Shown one piece after another: positions 36,729-49,640 of a stretch of 64,000 nt of DNA. A model generated the notes under the pieces. That model was not told the DNA's origin and made no database searches. It saw only the letters and a list, made by a program, of their open reading frames with translations. Numbering within the stretch: the stretch's first letter is position 1; the number at the start of each line of letters is the position of its first letter. This DNA comes from Isoetes taiwanensis (taxonomy: Eukaryota > Streptophyta > Lycopodiopsida > Isoetales > Isoetaceae), in NCBI GenBank assembly GCA_021234155.1, contig JAJEKV010000002.1, positions 31,797,645 to 31,861,644 of the forward strand. The letters run 5' to 3'. Position numbers and translations under genes: made by a program.

Positions 36729-38257
36729 GGGTTCATGATACTTTCTAAAGCATGAATTGGCTAATGAAGCGTAGATAACCTAGCATGAAAAGAGAACAGA
36801 TGCATCATAATATAAGTCTAATGTCAGCCCAAGCCCCAAGACTTTCCTAATCTTTAGGTGTTAGGGAAATTATTGAGGTTTTTAAAGTGGAAAGTGATTC
36901 AATTCAATTCCTATTTGAAAAGTCTATATGCATCTTACTTGATCACACATACCATATTTATAAAATGGACCACACTTGCTGTGCATGCCTATGATTGCCC
37001 TGATGAGAAGCGGCTTCACAATTTCATGAAATGCATGCTAGAAAGGCTTATGCTGTATTGCATCTATATCTAATACTAAAGTTTCAGTTATTTTCTTGCA
37101 TCTGCTCGTCGAATTAGGCCTTAAGACTAATTTAGAGACTATAGTTAGTTTTTTTTTGTGGAAATCTTTTCTATCTATCTGCTAGTGCCTTTACAGGAGA
37201 AAGTAGTCCCCAAAGAATGTTCTTGAAGATTTCAGTACTTCGGCATGCAGGGGAAATGCTATCACCTTCCTTTACATGTTAAAACTTTTGTGGTATTACG
37301 CAGGCTATATAGATGGGGGAGGAAAATACCACAAGGAAATTATGGAGGACAAATTTGAAAGAGATTTTGTATTCAATCAACATTTCCAATATCATCCATT
37401 ATCATCCTATATTGACAATACAAACAATGATAATATAACCAATGAAGGAAGTTTAAAAGTTTGATTTAACATTTTCTGTCCCAACTTTCCAAGTGGTGTG
37501 GCTTGGAGCAGAAGTTTTACATTGTCCAGATTGTTCACATGGAACCAAACCTTACTAAATTGCTATATCTATTTTTTTGAACCTAGTTTTTATAATCATT
37601 ACAAAATCATTTATGCAAAGTGCTTTCACTAGTACCGACTTTCCTTTTTTGTCGCTATTTTGTGTTTGTTAATTGAGTACTAAAATGGAAGTGGAGATAA
37701 GCTTTTTACAACATGTACCCGCTGATATTCTATTGTGGAAGAACCGTCTCCATAAATTATGATATTGTTACTTTTTTCAAAACTTAAAAGGTTTAAATAA
37801 AGTTGTATATGCTCTATTTAGTGACATTTTCATATTGTCTCGTGACTTTTGTTTTTCTACTTCCAAGACATTGTTTAATCTTTGGTTGGAAAGGCTTTCT
37901 TCATTGCCATGTCTTGTTTATGTCAAGCATTGTTGTTGTCTGTTATAGCCTTTTGATTTGGGGAATGTTTTCTTCTCAAACATTATGTAAAATCGTTCAT
38001 ACATTATTGCATTTACAAGAAAGCCTTCTATTATATAGTCGCCTAATAAATCATGGCATTGACATGTCTTTGATTGGTTGTCGTTTAAAAGAGTATTTTA
38101 CTTCTAGCAATGATTACTCCCTTGCATGTGCTGTTTAATTTGGCCAATGGACTTTGTTCAGTTTTGTCCTTAATCGATGATTCTAGAGGTCTTTGTTCAC
38201 ATATTTACGTTTGAAATACAGTCTTTGGGATCTTCCATGTAACACTTTCTTGAAAGG
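36729..38257. other. No gene recognised
   Basis: AT-rich DNA. The only longer frames (36858-37073, 37276-37464 and 37803-38138, all plus) show no known motif. Confidence 0.35.
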
Positions 38258-38520
38258 CATTGGACTTTACATCTTTTAGCAATAAGTTTGCATTTATTAT
38301 TTGTATAAAATGTTGAAAGTTGATAAAGGATAAAGGATCAAAAAGATTGTGTACCAGTCTTGAATGCTTTGATTCAAGTCTTTGATTGAAGGGCATTGAC
38401 TTTACATTTTTGGCACAAGTTTGCATTTGTTACTTGTATAAAATTTTGAAAAATTGGATAAAAGATAAAGGATCAAAAGATTGTACGGATCTTGAATGCT
38501 TTGATTCAAATCTTTGGATT
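38258..38520 (+). repeat. Direct tandem duplication, period 135 bp
   Basis: GCATT(G)GACTTTACAT, AAGTTTGCATTT, TTGTATAAAAT, GATAAAGGATCAAAA and CTTGAATGCTTTGATTCAA occur in the same order from 38258 and from 38393. The sequence is noncoding. Confidence 0.75.
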
Positions 38521-41500
38521 GATAATACTTTAGAGGGATTGACCAAACATGATGCATGATCTAGAACACTAGGGTCATGCTTTTTTTTTTTTTAAATACT
38601 TATCATCTTATCCCTGTTACACTATATGGTGGCCATAGATGTCTCTACCAACCAAGACTATTTCCAAGTCAATCTAATTGCTTTCTCCAATGTCATTTGC
38701 TTGGTTTGTTTCCAAGTCGTAACCATGGGCAAAATATGGCTAAGGAATGGTCCAATATTGTTGTTTGATCCAAAACAAAAAATTAGATAACTTTAAAACA
38801 ATATTGATACAACAGATTGTTTGGTCTAGAAAAACTTTTTTCTAGATTAAGATAATCATATTTACGCTTTTGTAAATCAAACCATGGATATCGGGCTTCG
38901 ATTTTAAATTTGAAGAGTCGACCATTATTCTTTCGATTTGAAGAGATTAAGAAGAATATAGGTATGGGCATCAACAACAATGTTCAGAGCATCAAATCAT
39001 TATTATTTAGAAGCTGCATGGAAAATCTCGATATTGCAATATGAATGTTGCTTCTTCTATTAACATGTTAACATATAAAACCATGCAATAGAAAAGTCTA
39101 GAATTCTAACCTTCTTTGTTTTAAGTCTACTTTCTTCAAGTAGTTACTTGGAGAATAGAAGCCCGCTTGGCTTCAACTTAGATATTGACTCGTGCCCATT
39201 TTTCCAACTATCAAAAAAAAAATTCTTTGTGGACAAAAAGGAACGTAAGGCAATTATAGACCAGGAGGAACTTAGTCATAAGCATGCACAACAAGTGTGG
39301 TGCATTTCATAAATATGGTACGTGTCCGGTGTCATCAGTAAGGGTACATATAGCGGATATTTGCACGAAGGCCGAGGCTTTAGGAATTGAATTGAATTAC
39401 ACGCGTAGAAACCCAGTATGCCCCCGACACCCAAAAATTAGGATCCTCCGGCTTGGGCTCTTGGAGCTTTAACCAAACCCAGACATTAAGGGCTATATAT
39501 GTCGATCTAATATACAGTAGAAAATCCCCGTGAGTGAAGGCAACTAAATCTCCCTATGGACATGCTTCGGGATTTTGTCTTAGCTGAGATGCATGCATAC
39601 AATTTCTAGACCAAAATTTTTCCTTGACTCCTTGATCGCCACTTTATGTCTGTGCTACTTGTCCAAAGATAGTCATGCGCCCAAGCATATCCACTTGCAA
39701 TATTATAATGGTGTAGAAACAAAAGTTCGTATTAAACCACAAGCAACATAACACTCAATGCAAAAGGCCAACTTGTTCGGAACAAATCGAACCATATATC
39801 ACAAACAAATTTTGCGTTTTTTACCATTAGGTTTATGTTTTCCAAAGAAAGTTTGGAGAAAGGTGATCCAACGCATTTAAACTTCCTCAATGTAAAGAAG
39901 TTCTTAAATGGTCGAATACCATCCTGGAGCTTGTATCATTGCTAGAAGCACATCTAGAACATTATATACAAGCTTCTCAATGACAAATTATCTTGTAAGG
40001 ACGATTGAATAGAAATTTGTCCAAGGAGATGAAATTTGAATGTGACATATGACTCCAAAAAACTATTGATCATGTCAAAATAAGTGACATCCATAGAAGA
40101 GACTTCCATTTATCCATATGTTCTTCACATTAGCCAATTATTTAAGTTCAGTTACATGCAAGAATCCTATGGTTGACTTGAACTTACTTTCCCATGCCTT
40201 CATTTTAGATTTTGCTTATCTTCGAAAAAATGATGCCCGATGCTCAACATTGCAAACAATGGAAGAATATACTGCTTATGTAATTACTATGTCCATTGCA
40301 TCCAGATTTTGGAGATGCTATAACATCTTTACTAAGGCCGGGCCACACCGATTGTTTGCATTAAGAGAAGTTGCATAAGGTTAATAAAGTGAAAACAAGA
40401 TACATATCACCATCCGAAAAGATTTTACATAAACCATTTCAGAAAAATCCAACCGATGCAACGTGGATAACATAATGACCAAGACTTTTCATCATCGGGG
40501 AATTTCCTTGTAAATTATCACAAGGAATTTCACCTCCACTAACATTAATGTAGGCATAGTTTCACCTACATTAATTTCAAAAGTTTAAATGCTATACTCT
40601 CCCAATAGAGAACCGTAACCAAAAAGTCAAGCAAAATGTTGAATAGAACTAGAATTTCTTTTCAAAACAAAAGAAATCCAAAATTTCCAAGATTTCACAT
40701 CTAGTAAGTTCAGAACAAGAATTTCGAGAATTTTTCCATTTGGTAATTTTAGACACAAACACAAGATGTTCTCGGGTATGTTATCAAGGTCAAAAGATAA
40801 TACTTCCTCCATATATTCTCATGCTTGTGGATTCTTTTTTCATGGCTGAAGCAATGAACGAGGCAAGCTAATTAACATCAAGTTGATCCCCAAATTGAAG
40901 GTACTAAAACCACCTTGTTTATTTATAACATACCCATTAAACCTCGCCATATCTAGAAAATTCCTTCAAGCTTTAGTCAAAAAAGAGTCATTGTAATCTT
41001 CATCTTGGGACAACCGAGAGGTGGATTTGGAAGAACTGTTTAACTGTGAGTAGACACAAAGTTGATGGTTGCTATTGAATCCTTGTTAGATGCTTTTTCT
41101 AGAACACCCTAATTTTCTTTTACCATCAATCTTTGAAATAGGTAGCAATGTAGCTGGAGCTTTGATAACATGTTGTACATGCTTCAACAAGTACACTACA
41201 AGATGATTCACCAACAATCTCTTTTTGGGAGAGTGCATACTAGAATAAGTACAAAATAAAATAGGCAATAGAGTGCATACCAGAAAAGTGCATCCTCATA
41301 CATTCGAGAAGTTCCAAGATTATTTAAAGGCAGGCCAATTATTTCCATACATGTCCACCTTTGAATTCCGTGTTCTCGCCATATCTAACAAACTATAGGC
41401 TTTAACAAATAAACCGACACACCATTAAAAACAAGTTAACTAACACATATTTAACTTTATGCTCATGCCGATACCTACTTATATCCCCGTAACATGGGAT

Positions 41501-43997
41501 GCTCACTTCAACATGTAACATCTATAGCACCCAATCTAGTTATCAATGACACCTTATCGATTTATTGCATATCTTTGTTTGTGGATTTCAACAGGCCACC
41601 ATCTTCAACGAGCTTGATATTTTATTTCTATCAACTAGTATAATAATAATATCAAAACAAATTGTAATTGAAAATAGCAAGGAACAAATAGTAATTGAAA
41701 GCTTCATCAAGCTTCGCCTCTTTGGAATTGGTTGAAGAAGTAACGATCTTGGTTCGTAGTCCTTTCCCCGGGCCGATAAGTGATCTAATATATTGTTTAT
41801 ATGTAAAAATACAACTGCTTCACTGTCCGGATAGGTTTTTGAAAATGGCGATCATAAACTTTGTAGCTATTGGTGATAGTTCTTGCTAATACGTTCACCA
41901 TATTTCACAAGTTCGCCCTCTTCATCTATTTCTAATACCAAATCATAACCCTTAACAACATATAGCTCTTTGATGGCCCTGATCCCAAATCTAGTCAAAA
42001 TATAAAAACTAGCCTCTTAATACACCCTGACGCATGTATAATCTGATGATCAATATCAAATAAAGCTTCTCTCACGTAAAAGGTGATTGAGGTGTTTTTT
42101 CTTTGGTCTATCATAAGAACCACTGATCCTAGTCTTCTTGACCATACAGATTAATGCCTCACGACTTTGAGAGAGAATGGGATCATGAAAGATGTCAAAT
42201 GGACGCTCATCAACTCTAGTTTCACCAATTCTCTTCTCTTGTTCCCTCCTAACAATTCCTCCAATGCCCCTAAACAAAAAAGTGCAACCTATACCATAAG
42301 CAACTAAATTAGAATCTAAAATATTAATGTAAATATATAGTAAAACTTACTAAGATACAATACTTACGTTGTTGGAAGATACAATTTGACATTGTTCTTC
42401 TTCTTTACCTACAAAACAACAAACAAAAGATAGCATTACATAAGTAAAGCATGTACCTGGAGGATAAATCATGTCATCATGTCATGAAGTATCCGTAGCT
42501 CTAATTTCTCAATAGGGATAGAACAATAATACTTAAAATGCTCATCATGAGTCAAAGTTTTGTCATGTCCACACATTCACTCCCTTTGACCGTCCCAAGA
42601 TAACAAAGGCACATCTAAAGGTATCCAGTCATCCTTAGAATCATCCTCTTTACTAGTTTCTCCGTCCTCGATCTCCGGCCGGGAACCGCTTAGCCTCATC
42701 ATCATTGATTTAGAGTTGATGAAATGCGATTAACCCACTATGATACTAGATTAAAAGAAGGCTAGATTTGGCCATTCTAGCCATCGGTAGAAAAAATTAA
42801 AGCAATGCTATCGATTTCATGCTTCGCTATGCCAAGTTTATAGCACATTTAATTTAAATACAATAGTTACAATGTATACTTAGAAAGTACAAATAACAAA
42901 AGCATAACAAAAGAAGTACAACAAAAAATTAGTTATCTTTGGTTGATACAAAGATGCATAAATTTTGATTCTAAATCCTACCAAGAAAATCACTAAGCAA
43001 TCCAGGTTGGAGACATGCTAGTGCTCTTATGATCTATCCATATATCTTTAATTATAGAAACTATACAGCTAAACAACCTTACACCCACTCCAAACAACTA
43101 GTACAATCATAACAGAAATTAAATAGCCAGTAAAATTATAACTAATCTTACACTGCTCTAAACAATAAGAATCTCGTTCCAAAAATATTGTCCAAAAACT
43201 CAGAAAAAATATTTAGAAGAAAATGTCTATATACAAAAATCGTGATAAAATAGAAATGTAGAGCCTATACATTGGCAAATCGAACTTAGCAAAACAAAGC
43301 AAGAAATGAAGCCAAAATAGAGATGTCTTTGTTCTGGAACAAAAAAATCAGGAAAATAATGTCATAGAACATACTCTAATTGCCAGTTGGAGAGGATTAA
43401 TGTCTAGTAGGAGAGGATTAGGATTACCTACTAGTGGACCTCATTATATGCCAAGGACGATATTGAAGGATTTGCCGCATGGAAGAGAATGGAACAGTGC
43501 TCAAGAATGCCCAGAAGAGAATGACCAGAATAATTTTCCTTACTAGATACATGTATTTGGCATCCAAAAAAAGCCTTTGGCCATAAACTGCAACATTCTG
43601 ACAAATCTTTTGCCCTAATAACTTCCTTTTTTAGTCGAGCTGAGCCGAGACAATTAAGACCCAATCAATTTTGTTCTAAACCATCTTAGATATCGCTAGA
43701 AAGGAGGGAGGAGAGTCTGTTATTGTCTTCAAAGATAACCAACCGTTGAAATGCCACTAAACTGCCAGTGAGACGGAGATTCACCTCAAAAATAACCCCT
43801 ATACTGGTCTTCAGTGCCATAAGAATCATAATAGCTAGCCATGGCCTTCAGCACCCTTTTAACACTTTGATCTTTGATATAATTACTACATCGCCATAGC
43901 CGGTTATGGTTGCACCTCCATCATGAGAGAAAACAAAACAAGTGAAAGAAATTGGACACATCAGCATACGTAATCTAAGGCCCTGGTCAATACGTCT
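38521..43997. other. Mostly unassigned; possible coding remnants on the minus strand
   Basis: Minus-strand stretches with protein-like composition occur at 42698-42560 (RLSGSRPEIEDGETSKEDD then DDWIPLDVPLLSWDGQRE, then an in-frame TGA), 42277-42056 (RPFDIFHDPILSQSREALIC) and about 41960-41880 (GYDLVLEIDEEGELVKYGE). They are collinear and could be exons of a decayed gene or transposase, but I recognise no family and could not define splice sites with confidence. The rest shows nothing identifiable. Confidence 0.3.
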
Positions 43998-44121
43998 GGT
44001 AATTTTAGGTTGGTGGGACTTTATGCTCTCAAAAATTCTCGGCCCGCCCGAGGCGCACTCGCGGCTCTGCCACTCATGCACTGCCTCAGCCGGTGGGGCC
44101 GCCTCACCAACCTAAATTACC
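43998..44121. mobile_element. Small MITE-like element, 124 bp
   Basis: Terminal inverted repeats of about 20 bp: GGTAATTTTAGGTTGGTGGG at 43998-44017 against the reverse complement of 44102-44121, with a one-base gap and one mismatch. The interior is strikingly GC-rich compared with the AT-rich surroundings. No clear target-site duplication was identified. Confidence 0.55.
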
Positions 44122-45559
44122 TAATATAAAATGCTCGAAACCTTGGACGGCGTTTGTGCAAAAGTGCTTAAAAAAAAAAAACTTAAATTTAGACGTGGAC
44201 GAATATACGCAACATAGATAAATAGATAACAATTTTCTTAAGTCCATCAGAAGCTCAAACTTATGGGCGTCCAAACTTATGGGACCTAGATGGGATCTGC
44301 CCCGCCACTGTATATGGTTGAAGTGGGTTCTTCCCCCATTAACTTTAAAATGAACACGACCACCTTTACAACGAGACGTTGAACTTGTGGCCTTGGGCAT
44401 GACAATTTAGAGTCAATAGATACATAGATAAAAGAGAGCATCAAAGCCTGTTCTTGGCCATAAAAAAGAGGGCTAAGGGCTAAACTGCAAATATGAAGTA
44501 CCCAATGATACTCACCAAAAGTATGTTGGGGCTCAAAAAAAGGTGCATGCATTACGCAACTCCAAAAGGTGCTAAAGCTTTATCCACAACCTATCATCAA
44601 AATACTTATGCCCGACATTTCTATGAAATCTTCACGAGTCAATAGTTGGTTCGAGCAGGACAAAATGATAAATTACATGCAGGTGCATGCTTGTATTATT
44701 CCCCAAGATAAAGAGTGTAGGAATTCGATCCCCAGTTAAAATGCAGAAGAAAATATTGTTCAACTTGCATTGCATAGTAATTTGATCAAAGTTTTGTTTC
44801 ATCATAACAATTTTTACCAAGCTCTACATCAATGTTGTTACCCCCTACAAACTTAATCAATTGTGCTCTCGCCAGATTGCTTCTATGAACTCATGATGTC
44901 TGCTCAAGGCCGCTTGTAGCAAGGTACAACAAATATATACTGCTCTTACAGTTTTCCAAAAGGAGTTTTTCAAAAGGCTATCGGTGTGTAAGCTCCTTTT
45001 ATTAAGATGCATAAGGATTAGTTTTCTTGTGCAAGTAGACATAAATTTATTGTCAACTTCTAGTTCTTACATGGTATGTATTGACAAAATTGGTGTTTTC
45101 GCTTAAATAGACTTAGTATCCACAAGGGAATGCTCCCATTAGTCATTTCCCAATAGTCATTTAGGGAATACTCCCAATAGTCATTTTAAATGATGTCTGC
45201 CAAAATATTTTGAGTAATGAGACTAGCACATTACAAGAAGTTGACATAGAGAAGAACGTCCAAAGGATGACTAGATCATTTCTCATCATATGATACCTTG
45301 CACATAGGGAATGGTATGCGATTGACAACCATGACCAAAAAATTGCAAATACAGATCTTGCCTTAAAAGGGCTTTCTATTGAATGGTTCTTATAGAGTTA
45401 TAATCTACAGAAACGACGAATGTGTGTTGAACATACAGAAGGAATAAGATAGAGTATCTCAGAGTACGCAGTTCTATACTAAACCTTGGGCTAAAAATAT
45501 GACTTCCCATCTCGAAGAATATCTCGGGAGGAAAAAGGCCCAATCGTCGACTAAAAGCC
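44122..45559. other. No gene recognised
   Basis: AT-rich. It contains small local repeats of CAATAGTCATTT and GGGAAT(A/G)CTCCCA around 45125-45190. Confidence 0.35.
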
Positions 45560-45849
45560 CTATAATAAGACATATCCGACATGGCCATGAAGCCAATTCA
45601 AAAGTCGGATATCGGCAGTCAATAACGAATGATAGAAGCCCACGGGATGGCTACACAGGCAGCAAACCCTGCTAGCAGCCCCTCCTAATGGAGGGCTCGC
45701 TGGTGCTCTATGAGTCCAAGGACCGCTCCGGTCAGAATGGACGGTAACCAAAATCTAATCTATACACACACCACCCCAAGAATAAGAAAAAATACGGGTA
45801 TTATATACAATATGATGAGCTCCCTAGAAGCAGGAGAATAAGAGACGGA

Positions 45850-46130
45850 CAGGACAAGATACGGGACTGAGAGGCCCAGCCTCCGCCATACACCCGGATA
45901 GCGAGGGCTCAACCCATCTACCGGTAACCGACCGCCGAAAATTCTATAGCTAATCGTGAGACACCTAAATCATAAGTCTAGAAGTATTAAACACTACAAA
46001 ATGATATACTATAAAAAGGGAGAACGGCCTAACGTTACGGGATCGAGGGTACAACTCCCCTCGTATACCCGGGATAGCGAGGGCTCGACTCTCCAACCGG
46101 TATTTTCGGATCACCAAAAATTAAAAGATA
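45850..46130 (+). repeat. Duplicated leader unit of the 45.6-51.0 kb element, period about 175 bp
   Basis: ACGGGA(C/T), then CCGGATAGCGAGGGCTC (45894-45910) or CCGGGATAGCGAGGGCTC (46069-46086), followed by ACCGGTA and a CCxxAAAATT stretch. It sits upstream of the ORF1-like region, as promoter monomers do in some LINE families. The link to promoter function is inference. Confidence 0.5.
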
Positions 46131-46524
46131 TTCAAAAGTAGTAGTCAACCCGCACTGGCCTAGATTGGTACAGAGAGGGCCATCCCCATCCAATCAATTG
46201 GATCGGGTAAGGTAAAACCTACCATCCGAACATCTCTCCACCGGAAATGCTAGTCCGTTGGGAACATTAACATCCAAAATACACGATAAACAAAATTATA
46301 AGGAGCAACAATTAAATCATGCGGAAGTGGGTAAAGCAATTATGACCAATTTCAAACCCCAATTTTCAAATGACGTCGTTGAGACCACATATATCACCTA
46401 AGGGAAAACACAAGAATAGCCCCAAAGAGAGATTTTTCCGATCACCTAAAGAACCCACCACCGGAGCGTGAGACAAAAGTCCAATGGCGCACCAATCTAG
46501 TTCCAAAGCTAACGTAAGAGAGGG

Positions 46525-47539
46525 ATGCGGCAAAAGCAAATGCAGAAGCCAACAAGATCTCAAGTACTTCCTAACCTGATGAATATGCAATTAGAGGCCG
46601 GGATCCAAAATATGGATGCACTCAACACACCGGGCGAGACGGCCAATCGTAACAAGACAAAGAATATCCAACATGGAAATCAAGGTACAAGGGGTCTAGA
46701 GAACAACCGAGGAGATGCAACGGAGAATAGGCTAAATCGAAGAGGAGAAGACCAGATCATGCAAAGGTTGATTGATCTAGAAAAGAAAAATATTGAGTTA
46801 GATGCATGGGAATCCTTTGATAGAATAAAACCACACATCATGGAACTTGAGGAGCGTAATAATATTACGCGATGACGTTAGGGCTGATAGGGATAGCTGA
46901 AAACCTAATGAAGACACCTATTGAGTTACCGCGGTAAATAGTGGAGGCAAAGGTTCAAGGAACAACCGGGCATAATCGCGGAAGGTAGTGCACTCCCGCC
47001 AATGGAGGGGACGAAAGGTGGCATATAAATTTGATGCTCGGGACCCGTGAAGTTTAATGCCGGGCATGGGTCCCGTGACCGAGGAATGGGATCAAGGTGC
47101 AAGAGGCCCTAACCGCCATGCAAAATGACAAGGGCTACACAGGAGTTAGCAAAAGCAAGGGAATTGAATCTGCCAGGATACAAAGGGATCGTGAATGAGA
47201 AAGTAATCCCGCACAACCGAATCGTGGATCAACCCACCCTAGGTCGTGAACAACAACATACGGAGAGATCGAAGCCATCGATCGAATGGGCCGAGGAAGA
47301 GAAAACCCGTGGAGTGACACCGGTGATACTAGAGTCGATATAGGGGCAACATGGAGAGAGCTCACCGATACAACCACCAAAAGCATAGGGAAGTGGAAGG
47401 AGCCGACAAAGAGCAAATACACAGAATGAGTACGGGCCCGAAAGCCGATCGCGAAGACCAGGGGTCAAGCAGGAAAGACAACCAACGAACCAGAGCAGAC
47501 AAAAACCCCAAAGGACCAGCCAAGGAAAAGAGATGCTAA
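46525..47539 (+). pseudogene. ORF1-like charged region of the LINE
   Basis: Open pieces at 46525-46875, 47125-47343 and 47351-47539 encode very hydrophilic, Gln/Asn/Arg/Glu-rich protein. The first has DQIMQRLIDLEKKNIELDAW, which looks like a coiled-coil start. The last is Arg/Lys/Asp-rich and could bind RNA. No CCHC zinc knuckle or RRM is visible. Position ahead of the endonuclease suggests ORF1, the RNA-binding protein of such elements. Stops separate the pieces. Confidence 0.4.
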
Positions 47540-47599
47540 CTATATGGTACTAGAACCAGACGGCACCCGTGTAAAATGATGGAAAAAGACTTGAGGAAG

Positions 47600-48400
47600 C
47601 CCATGATTATGGTATAATATGTCTAGTAGAGACGTGGGAACACTATACCAAACGACTGCCAGAGGAAGAAGAGTATTAGCTATTTATATGTTGGAAAGAT
47701 AATATATGCTTTTGAGCATATTGTTGCAAAACAAACAAGATTTAATCATAATAATCACATACTACCGCCAAACGTTGATAAACCGGAACCGCCGGATCTA
47801 AAAGTAGATTATCATGAAATGGAAAGACCGTGGGCTGATGATATTGGTAGGAGATCCGAATGCTAGAACAAACCAGAACATGCACAACTCACGAAAGCAT
47901 CACGTAGATAAGTGGACAATGTATACAAGCCACAAGACCAGAAGAATGGAAAAGATGCACGGAAGACAAGGCGGAAATCAACGCCAAAGTCGAGTTACAT
48001 TGGTAGAGATATGTACAACAACAGGGGTCATCATAGCCAACGAGGTACGTAGATGGAATAGGGTCGGGAAATTCACCTAATCAGTAATACACATGGGAAA
48101 AGGATAGTGGATTATGTAATCCCCGAACGATAAAAGCCGCAGGGACATCTCAAGCTTCGTTCTGGCAGATTGGCCGATTGGGAAAAGGGAGTGCCACAAG
48201 CCCATCCAGTTAACAATGAGACAAGAAAGTGTGAACAGACGGAACCGCCAACCGGGAGAGAAGGCACGGACATGAAGATACATTTTCAGAAAAAACACGC
48301 AGATATCTTCGCAGAAAATGTTAGGACAGAAATGGAAGAATGGGCATGGGAGAAACATGGAGCGGATGAGAACGTGAACAAGTTGAATGATTGAATAGTA
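47600..48400 (+). pseudogene. LINE endonuclease domain, frame-broken
   Basis: Blocks in order match an exonuclease-endonuclease-phosphatase fold: a CLVETWEHY segment corresponding to the catalytic Glu region, MILVGDPNART (where GDFNART is usual, so Phe is replaced by Pro) and GKRIVDYVIP near the C-terminal catalytic Asp. A helical spacer follows: HADIFAENVRTEMEEWA (48280-48350). The domain normally nicks the chromosomal target to prime reverse transcription. Frame changes between blocks rule out a functional product. Confidence 0.65.
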
Positions 48401-48839
48401 CAGGTGGCCACAAACATATTTGGGAAGAGAAAAAGATATAGGAAGAATTAGGCCTTCAACGCTTCAGTATGGTATGACGAAGAATGAAGGGAACAGAAAA
48501 GGAAAGTCAAAGATCACAAAGGGACAGAAGCATACCAAAAGGAAAAAGTGGCATACTTGAAATTGTTGAAGTAAAAAAGAAATAGAAATTTATCACAAAG
48601 ACCAATGGAGGCTAAAGGTGATATGCTAAAAAATAGCCTAGGAGATTCGAAAGGATTGAAAGAAAGGAAGGGGGAATAAAAAGTCGAGAAGATCCACCGT
48701 ATCACTTAAGGAATTGATCGGGAAAGATACCCCGAAAAGCTATATAGGATGGGGGCCAGCCAATATCAATACCGTGGTCATCGTAAGTAAAGAAGCCATG
48801 CTTCAGCAAACATGAAATAATGATAGCACTACAAAAAAT

Positions 48840-49640
48840 GTCCAATAACAAAGCACCGGACCTGTATGGACTCACTGTGGAACTACTGAAATACATCGAT
48901 ATAGTGATAGGGATCAAGTCACCGAAATATTCAACGGCATAGTCAAGACAGGGGTACCGCATGATGGACATAAAATGGATTAATACCCTTACACAAGGGA
49001 GGCAGTACGGATGAACTAGGAAATTACAGAACGATAATGGTAAGCTCTATCTTCGCAAAGTGGTTTGGAAAGGTCTTGGACAATAAGTTGAAGTATTGGG
49101 CAGAAACAGAAAATTTAAGAGCACAAGGGCAAGCGGGTTTACAGCCTGAACACTCGACCACAGACCACCTAGTCACCCTCTGAATACTAATAGATCAAAG
49201 CAAAGCGCAAGGTAAGAAGATCATATGCTATTTTGTAGATTTCAAAAAAGCATTTGACACTGTCCCAAGAGAAAAGCTGTTACAAAGGCTGGTAGACCTA
49301 AGAGCGCCAGAAGGCATGATAGATTCCATCGCATGGTTATACCAGAGAGTCTACGCACAAATTGAGCAAAAGGGATAGACAATAGACTGTGATACGGGAG
49401 TAAAGCAAGGGTGCCTATTATCCCCAACATTGTTTGGTATTTATATCGACGCCTTACAGGAATTCATAGAAAAAAGACAGGGAGATGTGGATGCGCCGAC
49501 ACTAGGGGACACCAGGATACCCATAATGCTGTAGCAGATGACTTAAGCATGATGGCTACCAAGACCAGGGGTATGCACAAATTACTAGGGCTACTAGAAG
49601 CTTTCTTCAATAAGACAGGTCTATAAGTGCACCTCACAAA
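48840..49640 (+). pseudogene. LINE reverse transcriptase, catalytic box interrupted
   Basis: NKAPDLYGLTVELLKY near 48846 corresponds to the GKAPGPDG block. TIMVSSIFAKWFGKVL lies near 49032. FVDFKKAFDTVPREKL at about 49232-49279 holds the first catalytic Asp. GVKQGCLLSPTLFGIYID is at about 49397-49450. The catalytic box is read as ADDLSMMATK at 49534-49563, but the Tyr codon is destroyed by loss of one base (TAGCAGATGAC at 49532-49542). LLEAFFNKTGL follows. It continues into HRTCKWSKGADARFQSAIG and WLQKHSGLKTLWLREVF in the C-terminal domain (to about 50340). Confidence 0.8.
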
